A stretch of 32,275 nt of DNA from Pseudomonadota bacterium (GTDB taxonomy: Bacteria > Pseudomonadota > Gammaproteobacteria > Steroidobacterales > Steroidobacteraceae). A program made the position numbers and the translations under genes. The stretch lies in contig CANGMU010000002.1 of the NCBI GenBank assembly GCA_947454665.1, forward strand, positions 1 through 32,275, written 5' to 3'. The notes under the pieces were generated by a model. The model ran no database searches. It was not told the origin of the DNA and saw only the letters and a program-made list of their open reading frames with translations. This document shows, piece after piece, positions 1 through 7,212 of this stretch (its first letter is position 1; each line of letters opens with the position of its first letter).

Positions 1-347
1 ACCTCTTCCTGTGGTCGGGCCACAGCTGGTTCCGCAAGGGCCTCGAGGTGTGGTTCACCGTGCTGATCGAGACCTGCTGGAGCAAGCGACGCATCCTCGA
101 GGTCTATCTCAATGTCATCGAGCTTGGCCGCGGCATTTATGGCGCGCAGGCGGCCTCAAGACAGTTCTTCAGCCATGACGCGCGCACGCTGTCGGCGGCC
201 GAATCAGCGCAGCTCGCCGCCGTACTCCCCAACCCCAAGCGCCTGAACGCGGCGAAACCCGGCGGCTATGTGCAGGGCCGTCGCGAAGAGATCCAGGTGC
301 AGATGCGGCAGCTCGGCGGGCCTGGCTACCTGAGAGGGATCCTGTAA
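1..347 (+). CDS. mtgA: Monofunctional peptidoglycan glycosyltransferase MtgA (C-terminal part, cut by window edge)
   Basis: The reading frame is open from base 3, so the gene starts before the window; the GTG at 48 is internal. The visible part is about 114 residues, the C-terminal half of a family usually 230-250 residues long. It carries the late GT51 motifs: LFLWSG.SW..KGLE, an IE..WSK.RILE.YLN stretch, and the ELG.GIYG.QAAS segment followed by the aromatic FF. GT51 enzymes polymerise lipid II into glycan strands at the inner membrane without a transpeptidase domain. The gene meets hslO tail to tail with only four bases between the stop codons. The match is to MtgA rather than a class A PBP, because the protein ends right after the glycosyltransferase fold. 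Confidence 0.9.
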   Translation, partial: LFLWSGHSWFRKGLEVWFTVLIETCWSKRRILEVYLNVIELGRGIYGAQAASRQFFSHDARTLSAAESAQLAAVLPNPKRLNAAKPGGYVQGRREEIQVQMRQLGGPGYLRGIL

Positions 348-351
348 GGGA

Positions 352-1254
352 TCAGTTCATCGAACCGGGCGGGATCGCTGCGGGCGTTTCCGCGAACAAC
401 TGGGCGACGTCGATCGCGTCGTATCGATAAGGCCGGTGGCAAAACTCGCAGGTCACGGTGATCGCGCCCTGCTCCGCCACGATGTCCTGCGCCTCGTCCT
501 CGCCCAGTGACCGCAGCAGCGCGGCGATGCGTTCCGGCCCGCAACGGCAGCCGAACCGAACGACCTCGGACTCGAAAAGGCGCAGGTCGTGTTCGGCAAA
601 GAGCCGGTGCAACAGCACGTCGACTTCCGTGTCCAGCAACTCGCGACCGCCCAGCGTGGCAAGCAGGACGCTGACTTCCTCCCAGAGGTCATGCCGACGG
701 CCTTCCTCGCCCTCGCCGGCATGTTCCGGGCTGGGCAGTTTCTGCAGCAGGAAACCCGCGGCACGATGACCATCCGCAGACAGCACCAAGCGTGTCGGCA
801 ACTGCTCGGACGTCTCGAAATATCGCTCCAGACAGGCCGAGAGCGTTCCGCCCGTGAGTGGCACGATGCCCTGCCAGGGCATGCCTTCCTCATTGTCGAC
901 CGTGACGACCAACTGGCCGTCGCCGATCAGCTCCTCAAGCGTCGCCGTGTCGGGGATTTCCGCCCCTTCGAGCGGCTGCGCGACGCCGCGCAATTTGCGC
1001 TCATGCGTGCACTGGGCGATGAGCAGCGGCAGCAGGCCCTTGCCCCGCACCTGCAGCGTGAGCGTGCCGCGGAACTTCAGCGCGGCCGCCAGCAGCGTGA
1101 CCGCAGCGAGGGCTTCGCCAAGCAGCGCCGTGACGACGGGTGGATGGTCCTGGTGCTCGCGCGCGGCGCGCCAGGAGGATTCCAGGCGCAGCCAGTGGCC
1201 ACGGAGCGGCGCATCCTCGAACAGGAAACGCCGCAGGCTGTCGACTTCACGCAT
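352..1254 (-). CDS. hslO: Redox-regulated chaperone Hsp33
   Basis: A 300-residue protein, close to the usual 290. Hsp33 is a cytoplasmic holdase: four cysteines hold zinc in reducing conditions, and oxidation to disulfides unfolds the switch region and activates it. The C-terminal switch is intact: C236-R-C238 and C269-E-F-C272, the CxC...CxxC pattern of the family. The N-terminal part has the typical FRGTLTLQVRG and GLLPLLIAQ segments. The reading frame continues upstream inside gatB, but the ATG at 1254 gives the family N-terminus (MREVDSLRRF), 14 bases after the gatB stop. It is therefore probably the last gene of the gatCAB transcript. The pairing may tie chaperone supply to translation, but that is inference. 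Confidence 0.95.
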   Translation of the reverse strand: MREVDSLRRFLFEDAPLRGHWLRLESSWRAAREHQDHPPVVTALLGEALAAVTLLAAALKFRGTLTLQVRGKGLLPLLIAQCTHERKLRGVAQPLEGAEIPDTATLEELIGDGQLVVTVDNEEGMPWQGIVPLTGGTLSACLERYFETSEQLPTRLVLSADGHRAAGFLLQKLPSPEHAGEGEEGRRHDLWEEVSVLLATLGGRELLDTEVDVLLHRLFAEHDLRLFESEVVRFGCRCGPERIAALLRSLGEDEAQDIVAEQGAITVTCEFCHRPYRYDAIDVAQLFAETPAAIPPGSMN

Positions 1255-1268
1255 CGCCGGTCCGCGCC

Positions 1269-2720
1269 TTACGGCGCGAGCTTCTGCTTTAGGAGATCGT
1301 TCAGCAGGACCGGATTGGCCTTGCCGCCCGTCGCCTTCATCGTCTGGCCGACGAAGAAGCCGAAGAGTTTGTCCTTGCCCGAACGGTAATCGGCGAGCTG
1401 CTTCGGATTCGCCGCGATGATCTCGTCGATCACCGCACCAATGGCTGCCGGATCGGTGATCTGCTTCAGGCCGCGCGACTCGATGACGACATCGGCTTCC
1501 AGGCCTTCCGCCCACATCGCCTCGAAGACTTCCTTCGCGAGCTTGCCCGACACCGTGTCGTCGACGATGCGGTTCAGCAGCGCGCCGAACTGCGCGGCGG
1601 ACAGCCTACTCTGCGTGATGTCCAGGCCGTCCTTGTTCAGGGCCGCCGAGAGCTCACCCATGACCCAGTTGGCCACGAGCTTCGCATCCGACGGAACGAG
1701 CGCGGCAACGGCTTCGTAATAGTCGGCCATCTCGCCGCTCGCGATCAGGAAGCCTGCGTCATACGCGGACAGCCCGTACTGCGACTGGAATCGCTGCGCC
1801 TTCGCGTCCGGCAGTTCCGGCAGCGTGGCGCGCACGGCGTCGATGAAGTCTTCGCCGACGACTACGGGCAGCAGGTCCGGATCAGGGAAGTAGCGGTAGT
1901 CGTTCGCTTCTTCCTTGGAGCGCATCGAGCGCGTCTCGTCCTTGTCGGCATCGTAGAGGCGCGTTTCCTGCACCACCGTGCCGCCGCCTTCGAGGATGTC
2001 GATCTGACGCGCTACTTCGATGTTGATCGCCCGCTCGACGAAGCGGAACGAATTGAGGTTCTTCAGTTCCGCGCGAGTGCCGAACTTCTCGGCGCCCTTG
2101 CGACGCACGGAGACATTGGCGTCGCAGCGGAAGGAACCTTCCTGCATGTTGCCGTCGCAGATGCCCAGGTAGCGCACCAGCGTATGGATCTTCTTCATGT
2201 ACGCCACGGCTTCCTTGGCCGAGCGCATGTCGGGTTCCGACACGATCTCGATCAGCGGCGTTCCCGCGCGGTTGAGGTCAATCGCCGATACGCCAACGCC
2301 CTCGTGCTGGCTCTTGCCCGCGTCCTCTTCCAGGTGGGCGCGCGTGACGCCGATCGACTTGACCGTGCCGTCCTCGAGCATCACGTCCAGCACGCCCTTG
2401 CCGACGATGGGCAGCTCGTACTGGCTGATCTGGTAGCCCTTCGGCAGGTCCGGGTAGAAATAATTCTTGCGCGCGAACACCGAGCGGCGCGTGATCACCG
2501 CACCGATCGCGAGGCCGAACTTCACGGCCATGCGCACGGCCTCGGCGTTCAGCACCGGCAGCACGCCCGGATAGCCGAGGTCGACCAGATCGGCCTGCGT
2601 GTTGGGCTCGGCGCCATAGGCCGTCGGCGAGCCCGAAAAGATCTTGGATTTCGTCGCCAGCTGGGTGTGGATCTCCAGGCCGATGACGGTTTCCCAGCCG
2701 CCCTGCTCCACGCCGCTCAT
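1269..2720 (-). CDS. gatB: Asp-tRNA(Asn)/Glu-tRNA(Gln) amidotransferase subunit B
   Basis: A 483-residue GatB, the kinase-like subunit that binds the misacylated tRNA, activates its side-chain carboxylate with ATP and accepts ammonia channelled from GatA. Near the N-terminus it has the signature VIGLEIHTQL, then GYPGVLPVLN and FYPDLPKGYQISQ. The central EG.FRCDANVSVR and F.EIKNLNSF-like (here AELKNLNSF) motifs follow. The C-terminal YqeY-like tail ends in a K..GFFVGQ.MKAT.GKA stretch, as usual. The longer reading frame starts inside gatA; the ATG at 2720 overlaps the gatA stop by three bases (ATGA), which suggests translational coupling. It is the third gene of the gatC-gatA-gatB-hslO run. 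Confidence 0.96.
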   Translation of the reverse strand: MSGVEQGGWETVIGLEIHTQLATKSKIFSGSPTAYGAEPNTQADLVDLGYPGVLPVLNAEAVRMAVKFGLAIGAVITRRSVFARKNYFYPDLPKGYQISQYELPIVGKGVLDVMLEDGTVKSIGVTRAHLEEDAGKSQHEGVGVSAIDLNRAGTPLIEIVSEPDMRSAKEAVAYMKKIHTLVRYLGICDGNMQEGSFRCDANVSVRRKGAEKFGTRAELKNLNSFRFVERAINIEVARQIDILEGGGTVVQETRLYDADKDETRSMRSKEEANDYRYFPDPDLLPVVVGEDFIDAVRATLPELPDAKAQRFQSQYGLSAYDAGFLIASGEMADYYEAVAALVPSDAKLVANWVMGELSAALNKDGLDITQSRLSAAQFGALLNRIVDDTVSGKLAKEVFEAMWAEGLEADVVIESRGLKQITDPAAIGAVIDEIIAANPKQLADYRSGKDKLFGFFVGQTMKATGGKANPVLLNDLLKQKLAP

Positions 2721-4207
2721 GCCGCACCGCCCGTCGTCGACGGCTCGAAATCCGCGGCCCAGCCGGACGGGGCACGCAGGTGCCAATCGGTTTCGCGCTG
2801 GTAGGCATGGGCCGCGGCCAGCATCCGGCCTTCCGCGAAGTGCGGGCCGATCAGCTGCACGCCGACCGGCAGGCCCGCCGCAAAGCCACAGGGGATCGAC
2901 ATCGCGGGCAGGCCCGCGAGGTTCGCACCGATGGTGTAGATGTCGTTCAGGTACATGGTGATCGGATCCGAGGTCTTGTCACCCAGTCCGAAGGCCACCG
3001 TCGGCGTCGTCGGGCCGACCAGCAGGTCGACTTCGCCGAAGGCACGACGGAAGTCCTGGTTGATCAGCGCGCGCACGCGCTGGGCCTTGAGGTAATAGGC
3101 GTCGTAATAGCCGGCTGACAGCACATAGGTGCCGGTCATGATGCGGCGCTTCACTTCGCTGCCGAAGCCTTCCGCGCGCGAGCGCTTGTAGAGGTCCAGC
3201 AGGTCCTTGGGGTCCTCGCAGCGGTGGCCGAAGCGCACGCCATCGAAACGCGCGAGGTTCGACGAGCATTCCGCCGGCGCGACGACGTAATACGTGGGCA
3301 CGGAGAGCGGCAGGTTCGGCAGGCTCACTTCCTGGATCGTGGCGCCGAGCTTCTGCCACACGGCAAGCGAATCACGCACGGCCTGCTCAACCGCCGGATC
3401 CAGGCCTTCGCCGAAGAATTCCGTGAGGATGCCGATGCGCAGTCCCCGCATGGGCTGCTGCAACTCGGCCGCGTAATCCGGTACCGGCACGTCCACGCTG
3501 GTGGAATCGCGCGGATCGAAACCCGCCATCGCCTGCAAGGTCAGCGCGGCATCCTCGGCCGACACCGTGATGACACCCGCCTGGTCGAGGCTGGAGGCAA
3601 ACGCGATCATGCCGTAGCGCGACACACGGCCATAGGTCGGCTTGAGGCCCGTGACACCGCAGAGCGCCGCAGGCTGACGGATCGAGCCGCCGGTATCCGT
3701 CGCCGTGGCCAGCGGCGCAAGGCGCGCTGCAACCGCTGCGGCAGAGCCACCCGACGAACCGCCCGGCACCTTCGCGAGGTCCCAGGGGTTCTTCACGGCG
3801 CCGAAGAAACTCGTCTCGTTCGACGAGCCCATGGCGAACTCGTCCATGTTCGCCTTGCCGAGCATCACGGTGCCGGCATCCTTGTACTTGCCGACCAGCG
3901 TCGCGTCGTAGGGCGAGATGAAGTTCGACAGCATCTTCGAGGCGCAGGTCGTGCGGACGCCGGACGTGCAGAAGATGTCCTTGTGGATGATCGGCACGCC
4001 CGTCAGCGGCCCGGCAGTGCCCGCCGCGATCCGCACGTCGGCGGCAGCGGCGGCGGCCAGGGCGGATTCCGCCGTGACGGTGACCAGCGCGTTGAGCGCA
4101 GGCTGAGCGTGCTCGATGCGACCGAGAAATGCCTTGGTCAGTTCGACGCTGGAATATTTCCTGGCCTTGAGGCCAGCGGCCAGCGAGGCCAGGGTCTGGT
4201 CGGCCAT
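2717..4207 (-). CDS. gatA: Asp-tRNA(Asn)/Glu-tRNA(Gln) amidotransferase subunit A
   Basis: A 496-residue amidase-signature enzyme that hydrolyses glutamine (or asparagine) to supply ammonia to GatB. The catalytic triad is visible: K76 in PIIHKD, the cis-serine S151 in GGSSGGS, and the nucleophile S175 in DTGGSIRQPA. The GLKPTYGRVSRYG segment that follows is typical of GatA rather than of general amidases. The start ATG at 4207 overlaps the gatC stop by one base (TAATG). With GatC and GatB it forms the heterotrimer used by bacteria that lack GlnRS and/or AsnRS; whether one or both tRNAs are served here cannot be told from this window. Confidence 0.97.
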   Translation of the reverse strand: MADQTLASLAAGLKARKYSSVELTKAFLGRIEHAQPALNALVTVTAESALAAAAAADVRIAAGTAGPLTGVPIIHKDIFCTSGVRTTCASKMLSNFISPYDATLVGKYKDAGTVMLGKANMDEFAMGSSNETSFFGAVKNPWDLAKVPGGSSGGSAAAVAARLAPLATATDTGGSIRQPAALCGVTGLKPTYGRVSRYGMIAFASSLDQAGVITVSAEDAALTLQAMAGFDPRDSTSVDVPVPDYAAELQQPMRGLRIGILTEFFGEGLDPAVEQAVRDSLAVWQKLGATIQEVSLPNLPLSVPTYYVVAPAECSSNLARFDGVRFGHRCEDPKDLLDLYKRSRAEGFGSEVKRRIMTGTYVLSAGYYDAYYLKAQRVRALINQDFRRAFGEVDLLVGPTTPTVAFGLGDKTSDPITMYLNDIYTIGANLAGLPAMSIPCGFAAGLPVGVQLIGPHFAEGRMLAAAHAYQRETDWHLRAPSGWAADFEPSTTGGAA

Positions 4208-4497
4208 TACTCGATCACCTTCGGCACGAGATAGAGTCCGCCGTCGACCTGCGGGGCATTCTGCTGGTAGAGGTCCCGCGCGTTCGGCGAGGTGATGGCA
4301 TCCGCGCGCAGGCGCTGCACCTGGTCCTCCAGGGGGTGGGCCATCGGCTCGATACCGGCCGTCTGGGCGCGGTCGAGCTCGTCGACCAGCCCGAAGATCC
4401 GCGACAGGCTGTCGGAGTAGGCGGGGATTTCCTCGGCGGCCAGTTCCAGGCGGGCGAGGTGGGCGATGCGTTCGATCTGCTTGGGTGTGAGGCTCAT
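4207..4497 (-). CDS. gatC: Asp-tRNA(Asn)/Glu-tRNA(Gln) amidotransferase subunit C
   Basis: A 96-residue GatC, the small subunit that wraps round GatA and GatB and stabilises the complex. It has the family pattern: an N-terminal helix MSLTP..IERIAHLARLEL, a middle helix with SRIFGLVDEL, then TAGIEPMAHP and the closing P.V..G.YLVPKVIE. An upstream extension of the frame runs antisense through mreB and is not real; the ATG at 4497 gives the normal family length. It is the first gene of the minus-strand operon and diverges from mreB across a 147-base gap that should hold its promoter. Confidence 0.95.
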   Translation of the reverse strand: MSLTPKQIERIAHLARLELAAEEIPAYSDSLSRIFGLVDELDRAQTAGIEPMAHPLEDQVQRLRADAITSPNARDLYQQNAPQVDGGLYLVPKVIE

Positions 4498-4644
4498 CGG
4501 AGCGCGACTTTCCAGCGGTGAAGAAGGGCCTCGCGGCCCGAAAAATCCAGTGTCAAATGATACACGTCGGGTTGCGGCGTGTCCCTGCCGTTGGTACCCT
4601 GTCGGGCGCTCTCCCCTCCCCCCGTCCCAAGGTCGGTTCCCTCC
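4498..4644. promoter_or_regulatory. Divergent promoter region between gatC and mreB
   Basis: This 147-base gap must serve both directions. For mreB the best pair by eye is TTGCGG at 4572-4577 and TACCCT at 4595-4600, with a 17-base spacer. On the minus strand there is a perfect TTGACA (complement of 4551-4556), but no good -10 lies 16-18 bases downstream of it. The alternative minus-strand pair is GGGACA with TATCAT (complement of 4558-4563). A GTGT/ACAC-flanked near-palindrome lies at 4550-4565. Assignments are by eye and start sites are unknown. Confidence 0.4.
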
Positions 4645-5688
4645 ATGTTCAAGCGCCTGCGTGGCTATTTTTCCAGCGATCTGTCGATCGACCTGGGAAC
4701 GGCCAACACCCTGATCTACGTCCGCGGCAAGGGTATCGTGCTGAACGAGCCGTCCGTGGTTTCGATCCAGGACGAGCCCTCCCGGGGCGGCAAGCTCATC
4801 GTCGCCGTCGGCGCCGAAGCCAAGAACATGCTCGGCCGCACGCCGGACCACATCCACGCGGTGCGTCCGCTGAAGGACGGCGTGATCGCCGACTTCACGT
4901 ACACCGAAAAAATGCTGCAGTACTTCATCAACAAAGTACACGGCAACCGCTTCCTGAAGCCCTCGCCGCGCGTCCTGGTCTGCGTGCCCTTCGGTTCGAC
5001 CCAGGTCGAGCGCCGCGCCATCCGTGAATCGGCCGAGGGCGCCGGCGCCCGCAACGTCGCGATCGTCAGCGAGCCGATGGCCGCGGCGGTCGGCGCCGGC
5101 CTGCCCACGCACGAAGCCCGCGGCTCGATGGTCATCGACATCGGCGGCGGCACCTCGGAAGTGGCTGTGCTCTCGCTGAACGGCGTCGTCTACGCGAACT
5201 CGGCCCGCATCGGCGGCGACCGCTTCGACGACGCGATCATGAATTACGTGCGCCGCAACTACGGCATCCTGATCGGCGAGGCCACGGCCGAGCGCATCAA
5301 GATCGCGATCGGCTCGGCCTACCCGGGCGAGCAGGTGCGCGAGCTGTCCGTGAAGGGCCGTAACCTCTCCGAAGGCGTGCCGCGCAGCTTCACGCTCAAC
5401 AGCAACGAAATCCTCGAGGCCCTGCAGGAACCGCTGCAGGGCATCGTCAGCGCCGTGAAGCAGGCGCTGGAACAGACGCCTCCGGAACTGGGCGCCGACG
5501 TTGCCGAGCGCGGCATCGTCCTGACGGGCGGTGGCGCGCTGCTGCGCGACATCGACAAGCTGCTCATGGAAGAGACGGGCCTGCCGGTCGTCATCGCCGA
5601 GGATCCGCTGACCTGCGTCGCGCGGGGTGGTGGCCGCATCCTCGAGTTGATGGACGAACTCGGCCCCGGTCACTTCGGACTCGAATGA
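4645..5688 (+). CDS. mreB: Rod shape-determining actin homologue MreB
   Basis: A 347-residue MreB, exactly the usual length. It polymerises on ATP into membrane-bound double filaments that position the elongation machinery along the side wall. Actin-fold motifs are clear: the phosphate-1 loop DLGTANTLIY near residue 14, the phosphate-2 loop IDIGGGTSEVAV around residues 161-172, and the adenosine motif LTGGGALL near residue 293. The amphipathic N-terminus (MFKRLRGYFSSD) is the membrane-binding segment of Gram-negative MreB. The frame extends upstream, but the ATG at 4645 gives this conserved start. It opens the cell-wall elongation cluster, 29 bases before mreC. Confidence 0.97.
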   Translation: MFKRLRGYFSSDLSIDLGTANTLIYVRGKGIVLNEPSVVSIQDEPSRGGKLIVAVGAEAKNMLGRTPDHIHAVRPLKDGVIADFTYTEKMLQYFINKVHGNRFLKPSPRVLVCVPFGSTQVERRAIRESAEGAGARNVAIVSEPMAAAVGAGLPTHEARGSMVIDIGGGTSEVAVLSLNGVVYANSARIGGDRFDDAIMNYVRRNYGILIGEATAERIKIAIGSAYPGEQVRELSVKGRNLSEGVPRSFTLNSNEILEALQEPLQGIVSAVKQALEQTPPELGADVAERGIVLTGGGALLRDIDKLLMEETGLPVVIAEDPLTCVARGGGRILELMDELGPGHFGLE

Positions 5689-5717
5689 CCGTCGCGGCGG
5701 GGGGCCTCTGACCTCCG

Positions 5718-6713
5718 ATGGCGACCGTATTCCGTCGCAACCCGCGCCAGACATCCAGCCGCGACAGCGCGCCCGGCCCGCGCTTCGCGTTCTTCGCGGC
5801 GGTTTCGATCGCGCTGATGCTGCTGGACCAGCGCGGCGGCTGGATCAACGATGCCCGCTTCTACCTGCAGACGGCGACCCAGCCGGTGCAGTCGCTCGTG
5901 AATTCGCCTCGCACTGTGTTCACCTGGATCGGCGGACTCTTCGAATCGCGTGAATCGCTGCGCGCGGAGATCGCCGGCCTCAAGACACGCGAGCGTGAAC
6001 TGAGCCTGGCTCAGATGCGCTTCGAAGCCCTGGAGCACGAGAACGCGCAGTTGCGCGCCCTGAAAGCCGCCCTGCCCCCGCTGGTCAGCCGGCAACAGGT
6101 CGCCGAAGTGGTCAGCCTCGAAATGAACCCGCTGCGGCAGCGACTGCTCGTCAACAAGGGCAAGCGGGACGAGATCTTCGACGGCCAGGCCGTGCTGGAC
6201 GCCCGCGGCCTGCTCGGCCAGGTCTCGCGCGCCGGCCCCTGGAGCGCCGAGATCATCCTCATCACGGATCCGGAACACGCGGTGCCCGTGCAACTGGCCC
6301 GCAACGGTCTCCGCTCGATCGCCGTTGGGGCCGGCAACAGCGGCGAGCTGCTGCTGCCCTACCTGCCCGTGAATTCAGACGTGAAGGCGGGCGACCTGCT
6401 CGTCACGTCGGGCCTGGGCGGCGTGTTCCCTGCCGGCTATCCAGTGGCCGTGGTCACCGGCATCAAGCGCGATCCGGTCATGCTGCTGGCGCAGGTGCGT
6501 GCGCGTCCGCTTGCCACACTCGAGCGGGACCGTGAAGTCATGCTCGTCTGGTTCGACGCAAGCCATCCGGCGGCACCGGTTACCCGAAAGGCGGCCGAAT
6601 TGCCGCAGGTCACGCTCGGTGCGCCGACGGACCGCACCGGTGAGGCGTCGACCGACGAGCCCGCGCCGGGTGCCGAGGGCGAAGGCGCCACCGATGCGCA
6701 GGGCAAGCCATGA
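5718..6713 (+). CDS. mreC: Rod shape-determining protein MreC
   Basis: A 331-residue bitopic protein. A short basic cytoplasmic tail precedes one membrane helix at about residues 22-40 (FAFFAAVSIALMLL). Next comes a coiled-coil-like stretch around residues 75-115, then the periplasmic beta domain with the family features VNKG..D and GLLGQV (roughly 140-175) and DLLVTSGLGGVFPAGYPV (roughly 232-250). MreC activates PBP2 and so turns on the RodA-PBP2 synthase. The last 50 or so residues are rich in Pro, Gly, Glu and Thr, a low-complexity tail beyond the MreC fold. The stop overlaps the mreD start (ATGA). Confidence 0.94.
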   Translation: MATVFRRNPRQTSSRDSAPGPRFAFFAAVSIALMLLDQRGGWINDARFYLQTATQPVQSLVNSPRTVFTWIGGLFESRESLRAEIAGLKTRERELSLAQMRFEALEHENAQLRALKAALPPLVSRQQVAEVVSLEMNPLRQRLLVNKGKRDEIFDGQAVLDARGLLGQVSRAGPWSAEIILITDPEHAVPVQLARNGLRSIAVGAGNSGELLLPYLPVNSDVKAGDLLVTSGLGGVFPAGYPVAVVTGIKRDPVMLLAQVRARPLATLERDREVMLVWFDASHPAAPVTRKAAELPQVTLGAPTDRTGEASTDEPAPGAEGEGATDAQGKP

Positions 6714-7192
6714 GCCTGCGCAAGACCCGCGATTCGTACCTGCTTGTCTATGGGACCGTGTTCATCGCACTGCTGCTGATGCTTGTGCCGCTGCCGCGAT
6801 TCCTCTCGGTGTTGCGCCCTTCTTTCGTCGCGCTCGCCATCCTGTACTGGTCGACGATGTCGCCCCGCTCCGGCGGCATCCTCGTCGGCTTCCTCGCAGG
6901 CCTGATGCTCGACCTGCTGCAAGGCTCGCTGCTGGGCGAACACGCGCTCGCGATGTCCTTGCTGGCCTACCTTGCGGTGCGCCTGCACCTCATGACACGC
7001 GCCAAGCCGATCTTCGAGCAGGGCCTGCTCGTGCTCATCAGCCTGCTGCTCTATGAGGGCCTGATCTGGGCCATCGACGGCTGGAGTGGTCATCCGCTCA
7101 ACAGCTGGCTGCGCTGGCTGCCCTGTTTCATCGGCGCCGCATCGTGGCCCGTGGTGGTCGGCCTGCTAGGCCGACTCCACTCGCCGCGCTAG
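6710..7192 (+). CDS. mreD: Rod shape-determining protein MreD
   Basis: A 160-residue integral membrane protein made almost wholly of hydrophobic helices, of normal length for MreD. The segments P.RF..VLRPSFVALAILYW and GFLAGLMLDLLQGSLLGEHAL are typical of the family, which scaffolds MreC and the RodA-PBP2 pair in the inner membrane. The ATG at 6710 overlaps the mreC stop by three bases, pointing to coupled translation. Sequence conservation in MreD is weak, so the identification rests partly on position between mreC and mrdA. Confidence 0.93.
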   Translation: MSLRKTRDSYLLVYGTVFIALLLMLVPLPRFLSVLRPSFVALAILYWSTMSPRSGGILVGFLAGLMLDLLQGSLLGEHALAMSLLAYLAVRLHLMTRAKPIFEQGLLVLISLLLYEGLIWAIDGWSGHPLNSWLRWLPCFIGAASWPVVVGLLGRLHSPR

Positions 7193-7212
7193 GCAGCAGG
7201 CGTAGTCACAGC

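Noticed and set aside
4507..5754. Long minus-strand open frame upstream of gatC through mreB
   Set aside because: It is an in-frame extension of gatC antisense to a well-conserved mreB; GatC starts at 4497 with normal length.
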